Shown piece by piece: positions 20,553-31,500 of a DNA stretch of 43,780 bases (position 1 is the stretch's first letter; every line of letters begins with the position of its first letter). The notes beneath the pieces are model-generated. The model made no database searches, had not been told where the DNA came from, and saw nothing but the letters and a program-made list of their open reading frames with translations. The position numbers were made by a program, and so were the translations under genes. Origin of the DNA: Paulinella micropora (taxonomy: Eukaryota > Cercozoa > Imbricatea > Euglyphida); NCBI GenBank assembly GCA_009731375.1, contig BJOX01000322.1, positions 532,068-575,847 on the forward strand, read 5' to 3'.

Positions 20553-20790
20553 ATGGAAAAATTGATGGAACAGAAGCTGGTAAAAAAATGATGCTTTGAA
20601 CGTTGACATATTTTCATCATGTGTGTGTCTGAAGGCTCGCCTGGACGCCGAATACCAGGCATGCCTGGCTGCAGAATGGCACAAGGTTCTTTCTTGTTTG
20701 AGATGGCAAAACGCAGCGCCTTTTGTCAGGACCCTCCTCCGGAACCAGAAGATGACAAAGAGGAGCACAAGGGATGGCAGGCCTTGTAAC
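20553..20790 (+). CDS. Putative 5' exons of a plus-strand gene (possibly the MYND gene)
   Basis: ACCATGG at 20550-20556 is a strong eukaryotic start context. Exon 20553-20579 (MEKLMEQKL, then GTAAAA donor), exon 20635-20685 (ARLDAEYQACLAAEWHK, GT donor) and an exon from 20703 (MAKRSAFCQDPPPEPEDDKE...) join in phase 0. The third exon either terminates at TAA in 20788-20790 or leaves by a non-GT donor near GGATGGCAG. If it leaves with two bases (TG), it would join in phase to the acidic exon at 22349. The product would be a small acidic helical N-terminus. The link to the MYND exons is inferred and crosses a gap (21130-21441). Confidence 0.45.
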
Positions 20791-20937
20791 CAATCATTTT
20801 CCTTGTTTGTCGTGGAATGTGGCAACTTGATAGATTTGAAGGAGTTGGGTCCTCGAGATTAGATGTAGAACCGACCCCACCATCACCCCCCCATTGTCAT
20901 CGGCGAGAGATCGAGACAGAGAGATCGATAGAAAGGG

Positions 20938-20938
20938 G

Positions 20939-20977
<39 letters not shown>

Positions 20978-21034
20978 AGAGAAAGGAAGAGAAAGAAAGA
21001 GAAAGAGGTGAGAGAGAGGGAGTGAGAGAGAGAG

Positions 21035-21078
<44 letters not shown>

Positions 21079-21097
21079 AGAGAAAGAGAGAGAGAGA

Positions 21098-21128
<31 letters not shown>

Positions 21129-21442
21129 GNNNNNNNNNNNNNNNNNNNNNNNNNNNNNNNNNNNNNNNNNNNNNNNNNNNNNNNNNNNNNNNNNNNNNNN
21201 NNNNNNNNNNNNNNNNNNNNNNNNNNNNNNNNNNNNNNNNNNNNNNNNNNNNNNNNNNNNNNNNNNNNNNNNNNNNNNNNNNNNNNNNNNNNNNNNNNNN
21301 NNNNNNNNNNNNNNNNNNNNNNNNNNNNNNNNNNNNNNNNNNNNNNNNNNNNNNNNNNNNNNNNNNNNNNNNNNNNNNNNNNNNNNNNNNNNNNNNNNNN
21401 NNNNNNNNNNNNNNNNNNNNNNNNNNNNNNNNNNNNNNNNNT

Positions 21443-21504
<62 letters not shown>

Positions 21505-21707
21505 ACGAGAGAGAGAAAGAGAGAAAGAGAAAGAGAGAGAGAAAGTGGAAGAGAGAGAGAGAGAGAGAGGAGGGAGAGAGAGAGAGATAAAGAGAAAGAG
21601 AAAGTGAAAGAAAGAAAGAAAGAAAGAGAGAGATAGAGAGAGAGAGAGAGGGGCAGGGAGAGAGAGAAAGAGAGAGAAAGAGAAAGAGGACGAGAGAAAG
21701 AGAGAGG

Positions 21708-21773
<66 letters not shown>

Positions 21774-21905
21774 GGAAGAGAAAGAGGAACAGAAAGAGGA
21801 AGAGAGAGGGAGAGAGAGAGAGACAGAGAGAGACAGAGAGAGACAGAGACAGAGAGAGAGACAGAGAGAGAGATAGAGATAAAGAGAGAGAGAGAGAGAG
21901 AGAGA
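20938..21905. repeat. Purine (GA-rich) repeat with poly(G) and a gap
   Basis: Almost pure GA/GAAA/GGGA sequence, about 29 G at 21101-21129, gap 21130-21441, then another 460 bp of GA-rich repeat. Confidence 0.97.
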
Positions 21906-22348
21906 GTTATGTATATTCTGTCCGAAAAGATCAGTCAAACTGATTGAGAACTAAAGTGCATATCAGTTTTGATGTTCTATTTGTAATATCACATTTATTC
22001 CGTGTCATGTTGTCATGAATACTTATTTTTATATGATAGATTGAGATGGAGCGAGGGAGGAGGGAGAGAGACGGAGAGAGTATGTGGTGTGGGAGAAAGA
22101 GAGAGATATTGTCTCTGTGTGTGCATGTTTTTGTGTGTGTCTGAGAGAGCGTCTGCATGAGAAACAGGCACAGACACGTCACCTCCTATGAATAAAAGTA
22201 TGGAGCTCACCATATGCTGTTTTCAGAAATTATGAAAAATTGTACACGATCGCAAAAGTATATTTTTGTTATTCCAAACCCCTCAAATCTCTTCAGATTG
22301 TAATCGCATACCCTTAGTTTGTATGTTCTTCGTATGGCTTGCCTTTAG

Positions 22349-23210
22349 GGAAGACTCTGATGACAGTGATGCAGCAGAATCAGACGTTCCTGAAGAGCAG
22401 AGTACAACAGAAAGTAGTCTTGTAGAGACTAAGGGGAAACAAGGTGGTTCCTCGATCACTGAATCATTTCATGTGGCTAACGAGGATGCGAAGCTTATCA
22501 AATCGAGCGTGTGTGGGCTGGACCTCCCTCCTCCTTCCTGGGCAGGGAAAGTGCCTGAAGAGGTGTGGATGAAAGAACTGATTGCACGAGTGTCTGAACC
22601 TTCTCATAGTTCTTCCCTATCATCTTCCTCCCAGCCTTTGTCCCAAACTCTCTCATCTAAGCCATCCTCTCATAGGACCTCGTCTTCCAAGCCTTCCTCT
22701 TCTAAGCCTTCTTCCTCTAGGCCTTCCTCATCTAAGCCTTCCTCCTCTAAGCAGTCGTCTAAGCAGTCCTCTAAGCCTTCCTCCGCTAAGCTTTCCTCCT
22801 CTAGAGCGTCTTCTAAAAAGTCTTCACCTTCCACGCTGGTTTCCACTCCTACCGCTTCCGCACCTTCAGCAGGCACTGCGAACGCGCCTTCTGCGTCAAC
22901 GCACAGCTCCCCGCACAGCACGGGCTCGACCAGTGAGAAGCGCTGCGCACAGCCAGAGTGTGGAAAAGTGGAGAGGGAAGGACAGGGCAATTGCAAAGCG
23001 TTGCTGCGGTGTGGAAGGTGCAAGGCCGCTTGGTACTGCTCACCCCAGGTCAGTCTGTATGCGAAACGACTTGTTCATGTATTACACTCCTCAATGTATA
23101 TGTGCTTGCACGACTCGTTCGTGTATTTACAGTGCTGAATATGTGTTTGCTTGCAGTGTCAAAAAAAACATTGGGGAGTGCACAAAAAGAAATGCCAACC
23201 CAGCTGCTGA
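22349..23210 (+). CDS. MYND-type zinc-finger protein (C-terminal exons)
   Basis: Exon 22349-23048 starts after TGCCTTTAG. It encodes an acidic stretch (EDSDDSDAAESDVPEEQ), a long Ser/Lys/Pro low-complexity linker of SSKPSS units, and the first part of a MYND finger: C-x4-C (CAQPEC), then CGRC and WYCSPQ. The GTCAGT donor at 23049 and the TTGCAG acceptor at 23151-23156 splice in phase to exon 23157-23210 (CQKKHWGVHKKKCQPSC, stop), which supplies the last Cys, His and Cys ligands. MYND fingers bind proline-rich peptides in transcriptional and signalling complexes; the exact partner here is unknown. The first zinc pair is spaced by four residues instead of the common two. The finger is at the extreme C-terminus with no SET domain visible. 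Confidence 0.85.
23067..23156. repeat. Diverged 44-46-bp tandem duplication in the MYND-gene intron
   Basis: Two units beginning CGACTYGTTCRTGTATT (at 23067 and 23111) span most of the last intron. Both end GTGYTTGCA or TTTGCTTGCAG, so the acceptor region is duplicated. Confidence 0.75.
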
Positions 23211-23551
23211 TTTCAGAGTCCAGCGCGTCCATGTCCTTCTACTGTTCTTGAAAGTTACTTTTAGTGGTTACTATAATTAACATTTGCAAGCTTGAATGAG
23301 CTTCTTTGTAAATCAATCTTGCCATCATGATCCCTCAAGCCTATCCCGTTTTCTTGCTTATCACACCGATGTGGCATTCCGCTTGGAATTATTACCTGGG
23401 TGCCTAAACTGAAAATCTTTGTCCAATCATTATTAATACATCAGGTTATTATTTATACAATTACGGCCATTCGATAATTGATATACCTGTAGTGTATAGA
23501 TAGAGTAAGCAACGTTTTTTACGCAAACATTTTAAATAAGAAAATACTTTC

Positions 23552-23802
23552 TGTAGGCATCACCCCCCAGATAGCAGGTAAAAAGTACCCTTTTCCTGGT
23601 GACAGGTGCACCAGCCTGTTTTTCAGTATTATTTGTCCGGATTGGTCCTTAGCCGATGCTATTTTATTCCTGGTCTGTTGCCGTTTTCCTTTTCCGAGTC
23701 TGCTTCACTGAGCTAATACAACGAGACATCATTCTCATTCTTGAGGACTGTGTTTGGTTGTATTACCGACTTTTTCTTAAGCTATAATTGAGGGCAGTGG
23801 CT
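23552..23802 (+). repeat. Diverged solo LTR of the same retrotransposon family
   Basis: Begins TGTAGGCATCACCCCCCAG and follows the 237-bp LTR through CTGGTGACAGGTGCACCAG, AACGAGACATCATTCTC and GTATTACCGACTTTTT. It carries several substitutions and indels and a decayed right end (about 23790-23802). It lies 180 bp left of the full element in the same orientation. No internal sequence and no clear target duplication. Confidence 0.88.
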
Positions 23803-23980
23803 ATGTTTTTTTAAGCACTTTAAGCGTCGGTAAAATGTAGGCAACTATAACTTTTCTAGTTTTTTATATTTAAGTTTTTAATCGCCTTTTTTTTGTTGTA
23901 AAGATCACGAGATCTGGTCCTCACTGAAAAAAAAAACATTTGAAATTCAAATTTTATAACGGTTAAAAAGTTTTGTGTTT

Positions 23981-24217
23981 TGTAGGCATCACCCCCCGGA
24001 TAGCCGGTAAAAAATACCTTTTCCTGGTGACAGGTGCACCAGCTTGTTTTTCAGTATTATTTGTCCTGATTGGACCTGATGCCATTTTATTCCTGGTCTG
24101 TTGCCGTTTTCCTTTTTGGCTTCACTGAGCTAATACAACGAGACATCATTCTCATTCTTGAGGACTGTGTTTGGTTGTATTACCGACTTTTTACGAGCTA
24201 TCGTTGGGGGCATTACA
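23981..24217 (+). repeat. Left (5') LTR
   Basis: 237 bp, starting TGTAGGCATC and ending GGCATTACA. It differs from the right LTR by one base (TGTCCTGATT here, TGTCCGGATT there). It should contain the promoter and R region, but no clear TATA box was assigned. Confidence 0.95.
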
Positions 24218-24219
24218 TT

Positions 24220-24235
24220 TGGAGTCCACATCACT
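24220..24235 (+). promoter_or_regulatory. Primer-binding site
   Basis: TGGAGTCCACATCACT begins two bases after the LTR. The initial TGG pairs with a tRNA 3' CCA end. The tRNA species cannot be named without the host tRNA set. Confidence 0.65.
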
Positions 24236-25003
24236 AGGGTGATTTCTTTCTGCTTTGCCACACAGGCAACAGAGTGAATTTTCACTGACCTGTCTCACAC
24301 GGGGACGTCAGACGAAAACAAATACTCCAACACAGCTCCCTCATAACTCTTTCACAAAACAAATAATTTGATTGGTCTCAAGCAGGTGTCTCGTACCCTC
24401 TAGCCCAATCAGTATCTGTGTGCTCACAAGGAGACATCAGATACAAACTCTCTGTCGTTCTTGCTGTTCTCACACAGAGACCAAGAAGAAGGAGGTGGAC
24501 AGAAGAGTGAAGGAACACACACAAAACACAAACAAGCATAGGGACAGGAGCACAACACTCTACCCTTCTAGTTTGTGCATTTATCTGCATTATCTCACAC
24601 ATACGTCAGAGTATTTTTGCAAATCTCTGATCGTTTTCTAAAGGTAGGTCTGAGAACCTATCCGACCGACTGTCGACTTCTCAAGGAGAGCTTTTCTAGC
24701 TTCTCTATTACTATCTGTGTGTAGGTCCAAGTGCCTCATACTAGATACAATATAGAAAAGAAGGAGGAGAAAGTAATCTGAGTAAGGAGAACAAGAAATC
24801 GGAGAAAGTCTCAAAGACTATTTTTCTCAAACAAAAACAAACATACAAACAGTGTTTCATAGAGGACAGGGAATCTTATCCTACCCTCTCTATTAGTTTC
24901 TCTCTTCACTAGTCAATCGACTGAAGGAGGAACAGAACACAAACGAACAAAAACCAAACATAGGAGCTGACACTGTCCTCCTGTTGATCACTACTACGAC
25001 ATC
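24236..25003 (+). other. Retrotransposon 5' leader
   Basis: About 770 nt untranslated leader between the PBS and gag. No conserved ORF. The expected packaging signal is not identifiable by eye. Confidence 0.6.
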
Positions 25004-27697
25004 ATGTCGACAGAGACCGCCGAAGTGAGTGAATTCTCGGAGGCAGATCAAAGAAGAGAAGAAGAAGAAGCAGGAGGAGGAGGAGGAAGAGGATTGAATG
25101 AAGGAGGAGGAGGAGGATTGAATGAAGGAGGAGGAGGAGATGAAGGAGTAGGAGGAGGAGTAGAAGAGGGCTGGGATGATGAAGGAAGATATGGAGGAGA
25201 CGAAGATGAAGGAGGATTTGAACAAGAAGAGACGGGAGGAGGAGGAGCATATGGTAATCCCTTACCACCTGCCTACACGGGAGGAGGAGGACGAAAAATG
25301 ATCGACTTGATTCATAGTGATGGAGAGGAGATCACAGTGGAGGAACAACAGTGGGTGCAAGACCACTATGACCTCACTAAAAAAGAGTTTGATAACAAGA
25401 TGGGGGTAGAGAAGGATACCTATGTGTGGATCCCTCAGGATCAAAGAAGAGAGAAAAGTCGTGCTAAAAAGGATGTCTATATCCTATTATCAAACACAGC
25501 ACAGCTCCTCGGCAAACTGGTCTCTGATCCAGAAGAGAGAAAGAAGATACAGCATATCAAGTTTGGGGACACACACACCCACCTTGAATTACTCGATGCT
25601 ATCTTTGGGGTGTACACTCAAACCCTGATTTGGGAACGTACATACGGCCCACGATGTGAGGGTTACCTCCAGTACACAAACCCAAGAGCAACGGCCAGAT
25701 TCCTCGCGACTGGTCAGGAGGCAGTCGATGTAACAAAAATGAAGACCAATCTGGGTTCGAAAAACTCGAGTGGCATATTTCATTTTTTTACAATGGAAAT
25801 AAAGGCCTTGGAGGAGGGGAAGGCAGAGATGGAAAAAAGCATTAAGGCAGCAGGAGAAACTCATCCTGTGATTGATGAGTTAGAGAAGACCGACAGAGTT
25901 CTGACCAAGATCAGACTGTTGATGGGTGCGTTACTGCACAAGGAGGCATGGAAGAGATGGATTCCTACCAAGGATCACTCTGTCCTTAAATCACTTAGTA
26001 ACGCACCACCGGTCGCCAACAAAGCAGGTGTTGACCAATATGTGGAGAAATATAATTTTCTCAGATCTGCTTCTGAATTGGTGGCCTTTATCACTCATGC
26101 TCAAAAGCTGGTGATATCTGAGAAGAAGAAGGCGAAAGAGAATGAGGAGTTCGAGAAGACGATGAGACTGGAAAGAATGAAAGCAAAAGTGAGTGGTGCA
26201 AAGACACACCCTCCGACATATTTGACCCCACCAGCTCCTGCCCCACCAGCCCCTGCACCCTCGGGCTCAACTACGGTGGTGGTCACAAACACGGAGAAGA
26301 AGGACAGACAGAACATCATAAATGCCTTCAAGGGGAAGAAAGGAGGAGTGGCAAGTCTCATGCTATATGCCAAGACGAGCTCAGACAAAGACTCTGATGC
26401 TTCGCTTTTGAGCAAGCTCAAAGAGATCAATGCCTGCATGAAGGCTTTTCCTTGCGACGAAACGCAGGAATACGAGGCCCTTGTTACTGTTTTTGACCAA
26501 TCTCTAGTCTCGGAGGGATTTGATCTGACACAGTACAAGTTTTTGAGAAAGAAGGAGGAGATTAAGAGAAACAATGCAACAGGCCTAGACGCTCAGTGTG
26601 AACTGGCGGTGGCCACACTCATTTCATATTTTCAATCTCATGGATACCAGCATCTCTGCACTGGTACTCTCATAGGATTTGAAATCTTTGAGACAGTGGC
26701 GATGAGTTTGAGGAGTGCTGTTGGCTTGGCGGCGACCCTTACGGAGGTAGTTTCCTCCTATGGGCTATTCTATGGCCGCAAGTCGATCATCCTCTATTTC
26801 TTTTCGGCGTTACACACAGTTAACCCGAGTAAGCTTACTCAGCTCATACAACAATGCTCGACGTTTAGCTCAGTGAAGTCCAAGAACTTCCTCGAGACAC
26901 ACGTGTTCGAAAATACGGTTCAAAGCGTTGCTCCGTCAGCACTGTTTCAAGAAGTGATGAGTGCATGCTCAAACATGGACTCGCTCACGGAGGCACATAC
27001 GGCACAGGCAGGCGGTGTACCTGTTGGCGCACAAGCCACGTACACAAACAGAGTTGCCGGTTGGAAGAGACAGAGAGAGCCAGACCTGAAGACCGCATGT
27101 TGGAGGTGGTTCGCGGGCTTGCAGTGTAAGGCACAGATGGAGAACAGAGACTGCTCTTTCAATCATGATAGGCAGAACCCAACAGCAAGGGCAAATTTTC
27201 TGAGCAGGACGGAAGGCAAGGAACCGGGCCTTTTCAATATGCTTCAGATTGCCGCTGTGAACGAAGGTTGGTATGCCAATATGTGTGATGATGAGGAGTT
27301 ACGAGAGGCAATCATTACCTACATGAAGAGGATGAAGGAGAAGAAGGAGGAAAGGGAGAGACAAAAGAACTTAAAGGCCTCTCAAAGAGGACGAGAAGGA
27401 GGAGCAGGAGGAGGAGGAGGAGGAGGAGGAGGAGGAGGACGAGGACGAGGAACATGGAGAGGAGCCTCGAGGTGGCAGGGAACCCCTCAGAGAGGAAGAG
27501 GAGGAGGTCGGGGATATACCCCTTATGGAGGGAGAGCTGTTCGAGCTCCAGCCCCCCCACCCAGAGGAGGAGGAGGCTCGTGGGCAAGCTCCAACCCAAA
27601 TTTCGGTCGAGCTCAGGCCTACAACACTGCCTCGGAGACCGATACGTCATCCTACCCGGACACTACTCAAGGTAATCGTTTCGAGGTGGTGGAATGA
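25004..27697 (+). CDS. gag: Retrotransposon Gag (897 aa) with a CCCH-type finger
   Basis: Starts at ATG 25004. The N-terminus (about residues 15-100) is Gly/Glu-rich. The middle (about 130-650) is helical and presumably forms the capsid-like region, with a Pro-rich spacer near residue 405. At residues 699-721 a C-x8-C-x8-C-x3-H motif (CWRWFAGLQC, then CSFNH) takes the place of the usual CCHC zinc knuckle. The C-terminus (about 780-897) is Arg/Gly-rich like an RGG RNA-binding tail. It ends at TGA (27695-27697) followed by C; the frame stays open across this stop into the protease region. Gag proteins package element RNA in cytoplasmic particles. No trace of the usual CCHC box was found. Confidence 0.88.
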   Translation: MSTETAEVSEFSEADQRREEEEAGGGGGRGLNEGGGGGLNEGGGGDEGVGGGVEEGWDDEGRYGGDEDEGGFEQEETGGGGAYGNPLPPAYTGGGGRKMIDLIHSDGEEITVEEQQWVQDHYDLTKKEFDNKMGVEKDTYVWIPQDQRREKSRAKKDVYILLSNTAQLLGKLVSDPEERKKIQHIKFGDTHTHLELLDAIFGVYTQTLIWERTYGPRCEGYLQYTNPRATARFLATGQEAVDVTKMKTNLGSKNSSGIFHFFTMEIKALEEGKAEMEKSIKAAGETHPVIDELEKTDRVLTKIRLLMGALLHKEAWKRWIPTKDHSVLKSLSNAPPVANKAGVDQYVEKYNFLRSASELVAFITHAQKLVISEKKKAKENEEFEKTMRLERMKAKVSGAKTHPPTYLTPPAPAPPAPAPSGSTTVVVTNTEKKDRQNIINAFKGKKGGVASLMLYAKTSSDKDSDASLLSKLKEINACMKAFPCDETQEYEALVTVFDQSLVSEGFDLTQYKFLRKKEEIKRNNATGLDAQCELAVATLISYFQSHGYQHLCTGTLIGFEIFETVAMSLRSAVGLAATLTEVVSSYGLFYGRKSIILYFFSALHTVNPSKLTQLIQQCSTFSSVKSKNFLETHVFENTVQSVAPSALFQEVMSACSNMDSLTEAHTAQAGGVPVGAQATYTNRVAGWKRQREPDLKTACWRWFAGLQCKAQMENRDCSFNHDRQNPTARANFLSRTEGKEPGLFNMLQIAAVNEGWYANMCDDEELREAIITYMKRMKEKKEERERQKNLKASQRGREGGAGGGGGGGGGGGRGRGTWRGASRWQGTPQRGRGGGRGYTPYGGRAVRAPAPPPRGGGGSWASSNPNFGRAQAYNTASETDTSSYPDTTQGNRFEVVE

Positions 27698-28546
27698 CTG
27701 GAGGGGGAAGAAGAGAGGAAGGAGAAGACTGTGAAGTTTAACCCTAAAGTCACAGTGCTTTCTAATGCTGTTGTGCAGACTGGGCCAACGCTTCCTCTAT
27801 GTGAAAACAAAGATGTGGGTACACAGAGACTGCAGCCCCAAGGTAGTCTCATACCCGTTCATACAGCACGGTTACCAATGATAACTGATGCAAATAGGAA
27901 GGCGAGACTTGCGATGGAGGCGAGGAGGCCAATGGCAGACGTATCGCCTCGGCCAAGCAAACAACCACGAACAGACTCAATGTCTACGGTCGCGGCGGGT
28001 GGCGAGCAAAAAGACAATGTGTGTACTCAAGTACCACAAGACAATGTCGCTCAAATAGTAAACGCACCAGTACCGCAGAATAATAAAAATGTTAATGAGG
28101 TGAAGCAGGAGGAGAAGAAGGAGGAGTTGAAAAACTTAGAGACAAGACTCCAAAATTTGGAACGTAAAGTTCTTGTTCTCGCAGCCAATATACACAGGCC
28201 CGATGCTCTGTGTTATACGGAACTTTATTGTGAAACATTGAAGACAATATTAAAAGTTGGTAATGATACGATGGCGAATATTAATATTGTCGGCAGGAAG
28301 TTTTTTAATCGATACCGGGACTGGGTGGACGGAAATATGAAAAAGTCAACGGGCACTCTCAAAGGAGTGAGCAGCCGGACGGATATCACGGGAATCATCA
28401 CACTGACCTTTAAATTGAAATCCGCACGAGTATATACTATGGACCTCTATGTCGTCCCCGGTTACCACGGGTCAATATTACTATCGTATGACCAATTGGC
28501 TACGATGGGGGCTGTGATTGATTGCGCCGCACGGCGAGTGATATAA
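27698..28546 (+). CDS. Retropepsin-like protease region, in frame with gag after a TGA
   Basis: Continues the gag frame for 282 codons to TAA (28544-28546). The first internal ATG is at 27878, so expression more likely depends on readthrough of the gag TGA than on its own start. The C-terminal 110 residues fit the retropepsin pattern: KVGNDTMANINIVGRKF where D-S/T-G-A is expected, then DLYVVPGYHGSILLSYDQLA and GAVIDCAARRVI (hydrophobic-hydrophobic-Gly-like strand and closing strand). The catalytic triplet reads D-T-M rather than D-T-G, so activity is uncertain. After the TAA the same frame immediately resumes with YYGVKRGEEND, as if the last strand of the fold were interrupted. Confidence 0.6.
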   Translation: MEGEEERKEKTVKFNPKVTVLSNAVVQTGPTLPLCENKDVGTQRLQPQGSLIPVHTARLPMITDANRKARLAMEARRPMADVSPRPSKQPRTDSMSTVAAGGEQKDNVCTQVPQDNVAQIVNAPVPQNNKNVNEVKQEEKKEELKNLETRLQNLERKVLVLAANIHRPDALCYTELYCETLKTILKVGNDTMANINIVGRKFFNRYRDWVDGNMKKSTGTLKGVSSRTDITGIITLTFKLKSARVYTMDLYVVPGYHGSILLSYDQLATMGAVIDCAARRVI

Positions 28547-31500
28547 TATTATGGAGTAAAAAGAGGAGAAGAGAACGATATTGATCCCTTCAACGCTACT
28601 GACTCTTATGAGGCTTATGAGCTGAGTCTAGCGACGGATCACAAAAAGATGGCCATCGCACATGAGGCACTTGAGGTGTACGTTCACCCCCATGTCGTAA
28701 GACCGGATGAACTGTCCTGGACCGACAATTGGGAATCCCAAGTGTGCACTGTCACAGTTCCGACATGCCATTGGGACAAAAAGTCTATTGATGACTTAAT
28801 CGAGAAGCGAAAGGAGGAGATTATATGTGTCGCACAAAGAAGCCCGTCGTTGGCGAGATTCGCGGAAGGAGTAGGAACAGATGTCCATATTACTAACGGA
28901 TACTGTTTCCATGCGAAAGTAGGAGAAGAAAAAAGGGAGGCGTTTGTACCAAGGAGAACGGGGCGAATCCCGGATACTCCACCAGAAACTATTAAAAGTT
29001 TTATTACTGATTTCTGGGGTGACGAGCCCACGTGGCCGCGTTCACTGTCTGAAGTGAAGAAATGCTTACGGACTTTATTCGAAAATAATAAGCCGTATAC
29101 TATTATCCTGCCATATAATGAGAAGGCGATATGGGCGCAGGAAATAAGGGACCGGCTTATTGATCATCCTATACCGGTACCCTCTCGCAAGCAACAGCTA
29201 GTGGTGGCTTGTCGTATGGGAACTCGTGAGCAGAGCAGTGCATACAAGCGGAAGCTCAGAGACCTCGACAAGTTGAAATTGATACCGCAAGCATTCACAT
29301 GCTTTGATGGTTTTTACACCCGTAAAGCTCCTTTGCAATACGCGAGACTCATTGACATGCTGGTGGAGCTCGGTAAAGATGATGAGCCGGACACGGTCAC
29401 GTATGAAAAGACGGGCCTAGATGATGTCTCGGAAGAGGACTTAGGCTTGGAGGAGGACAGAGAACCCCTCAAGCAACATAAGCAGATGTCTGATGAAGAT
29501 TTTCAAGAGGCGGCGCGGAAAATATTGGAAGAAGGAGTAGGCACGGAGAAGGAGAAGGAGCTTTTAAAAGCCAAATTAGAGGCGAACAAGGAAATTTTTG
29601 ACCCTCCACATGCAGGTGGTGTCAAGCCTGAAGATTTCACTGCGGTTATTTACAAAATACCGGGTGCGGAGCCGTCACCGGCACCACGAAGGGCGAATTT
29701 GAGTATACATGAGGCGAAGATAGCGGAGGAGCTAGCAAGACAGCTGCTCAATGAGGACTTTATTGAGAGATCAACATCTCCAATAGTCTCACAACCGAGA
29801 ATAGTGCCGAAGCCAGGAGGAGAATGGCGCCTGACAGTTAACTATGCTCGTGTTAACAAGGTGCTGGAGGAAGAGAGAAATCCTCTCCCGACATTAGAAG
29901 AAGGAAGGAGAGTACTGCGGAATGCAAAATTCTATTCGGTCATTGACCTTAAGAATGGCTTCTGGCAGATACCACTGGAGGAAAAGTCCAGATGGCTGAC
30001 GGCGTTTGTGGTGGGTATGGAAATATACCAATGGAAAGTGCTTCCGATGGGCCTCAAGCAAGCCCCAGGACTTTTCCAGAAGGCGATGCAGAAGATGTTG
30101 AGCAGTCAGTACGATGATTTGTCTGACGGTGGCTTTATGAGAAGGCGGGGACAGAAGGCGGGAGAATATGCATTTTGCTATATCGATGACATTATCGTAT
30201 ACTCTAACACAATGGAGGAGCATATCGATCATTTGTCCGATATATTCAGGCGCATCGGAGCTTTTGGCCTGAAGTGCAATCTAAAGAAGTGTCAACTTGC
30301 CAAGACGAGTGTGACATACTTAGGGTACGAGATCTCCCATAATCGAGTCTCGATATCCAAAGAGAAGAGGGAGGAGATTATGAATCGACCGATACCGAAG
30401 AACCGCACTGAATTGCACTCATTCCTTGCGATGGCGCAATACTATAGCCAGTTTATACCCGATTGGGGTGCAACACGGGCTAAAGTGGAGAAAATGATAG
30501 ATTTTGGAGACTTTGAGAAGTGGGACGAAGAGGCTTTGCAAGCGTTTCATGCGCTCAAAGATCTCATTTACAAAGACCCGAAAGACGGAGGACTGGTGTT
30601 AACGATGCCCGACTTTACGAAACAATTCGTAGTCGATACAGACGCATCTAAGTTTGCGATTGGGGCTGTATTACAACAAGAGGATGAGGAGAAGAAATTA
30701 CGCCCAATCATGTTTATTAGTAGGAAGTTGTGTGCGGCGGAGAGAAACTATTGCACAAGGCAAAGAGAGGCGTTGGCGGTAGTGTGGGCCCTCAAGAGGC
30801 TCAGAGAGTATTTGTGGGGAGGACCTCAATTTACTGTCAGAACTGATCATCATAACCTGTTATGGTTGATGAATCATGAACAGACGGGACGGCTGGCGCG
30901 GTGGCAAGCGTTCTTGTCTTGTTTCGATTTTACAATGGTCCATCTACCGGGAAAGCGAAATGTGGTCGCTGATAGCCTCTCTAGGCTAGAGTTTAACTCA
31001 GAAGTATCGGCGTTGGTGTCCACGGTGGAGATGGAAGACTTGTCCACTGACAAGGTGTATGAGGTCAGCCACATTGAGGCGATGGAGATGGCGAGTGGAG
31101 TCCGATATGACCGCACAGGTCTACGGTACAGTCCACAAGGCCCGGATCACGGGATATGTTGTGAGCTACATACCCAGGAGGACGCTGAGTGGTCCTATGA
31201 GGTATATGAGAATGCGAAGGCGAACATAAGAGAGGAAGAGGAGACGCAGGAAGTTTATGCGGAGCCTCCTCAAGAGCGGAGAAGTGACCTAGACGATGAC
31301 CCGGAAAGAATCGGGGTACGGCTAGAAGATGGTACTATCCATATAGCCTCGCCTACCGCATGGAGGCAACAACAGGCTCAAGATCCGGAGTTTAAAGAAC
31401 TGATACAGTTATATCAGAACCCGGATGAGCTACGGATGACGAAAGCGATCAAAGATCAGATGAAGGAGATGGGATGGAGAGATGGTCTACTGTGGTACAA

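Noticed and set aside
24996-28650. Reassigned stop codons as an explanation for the open frame across TGA and TAA
   Set aside because: TGA ends pol, the chaperone gene and the MYND gene in this window, so TGA is a normal terminator here. No positive evidence supports TAA reassignment.
29894-31116. Minus-strand frames opposite pol
   Set aside because: Shadows of the pol reading frame, with no motifs of their own.
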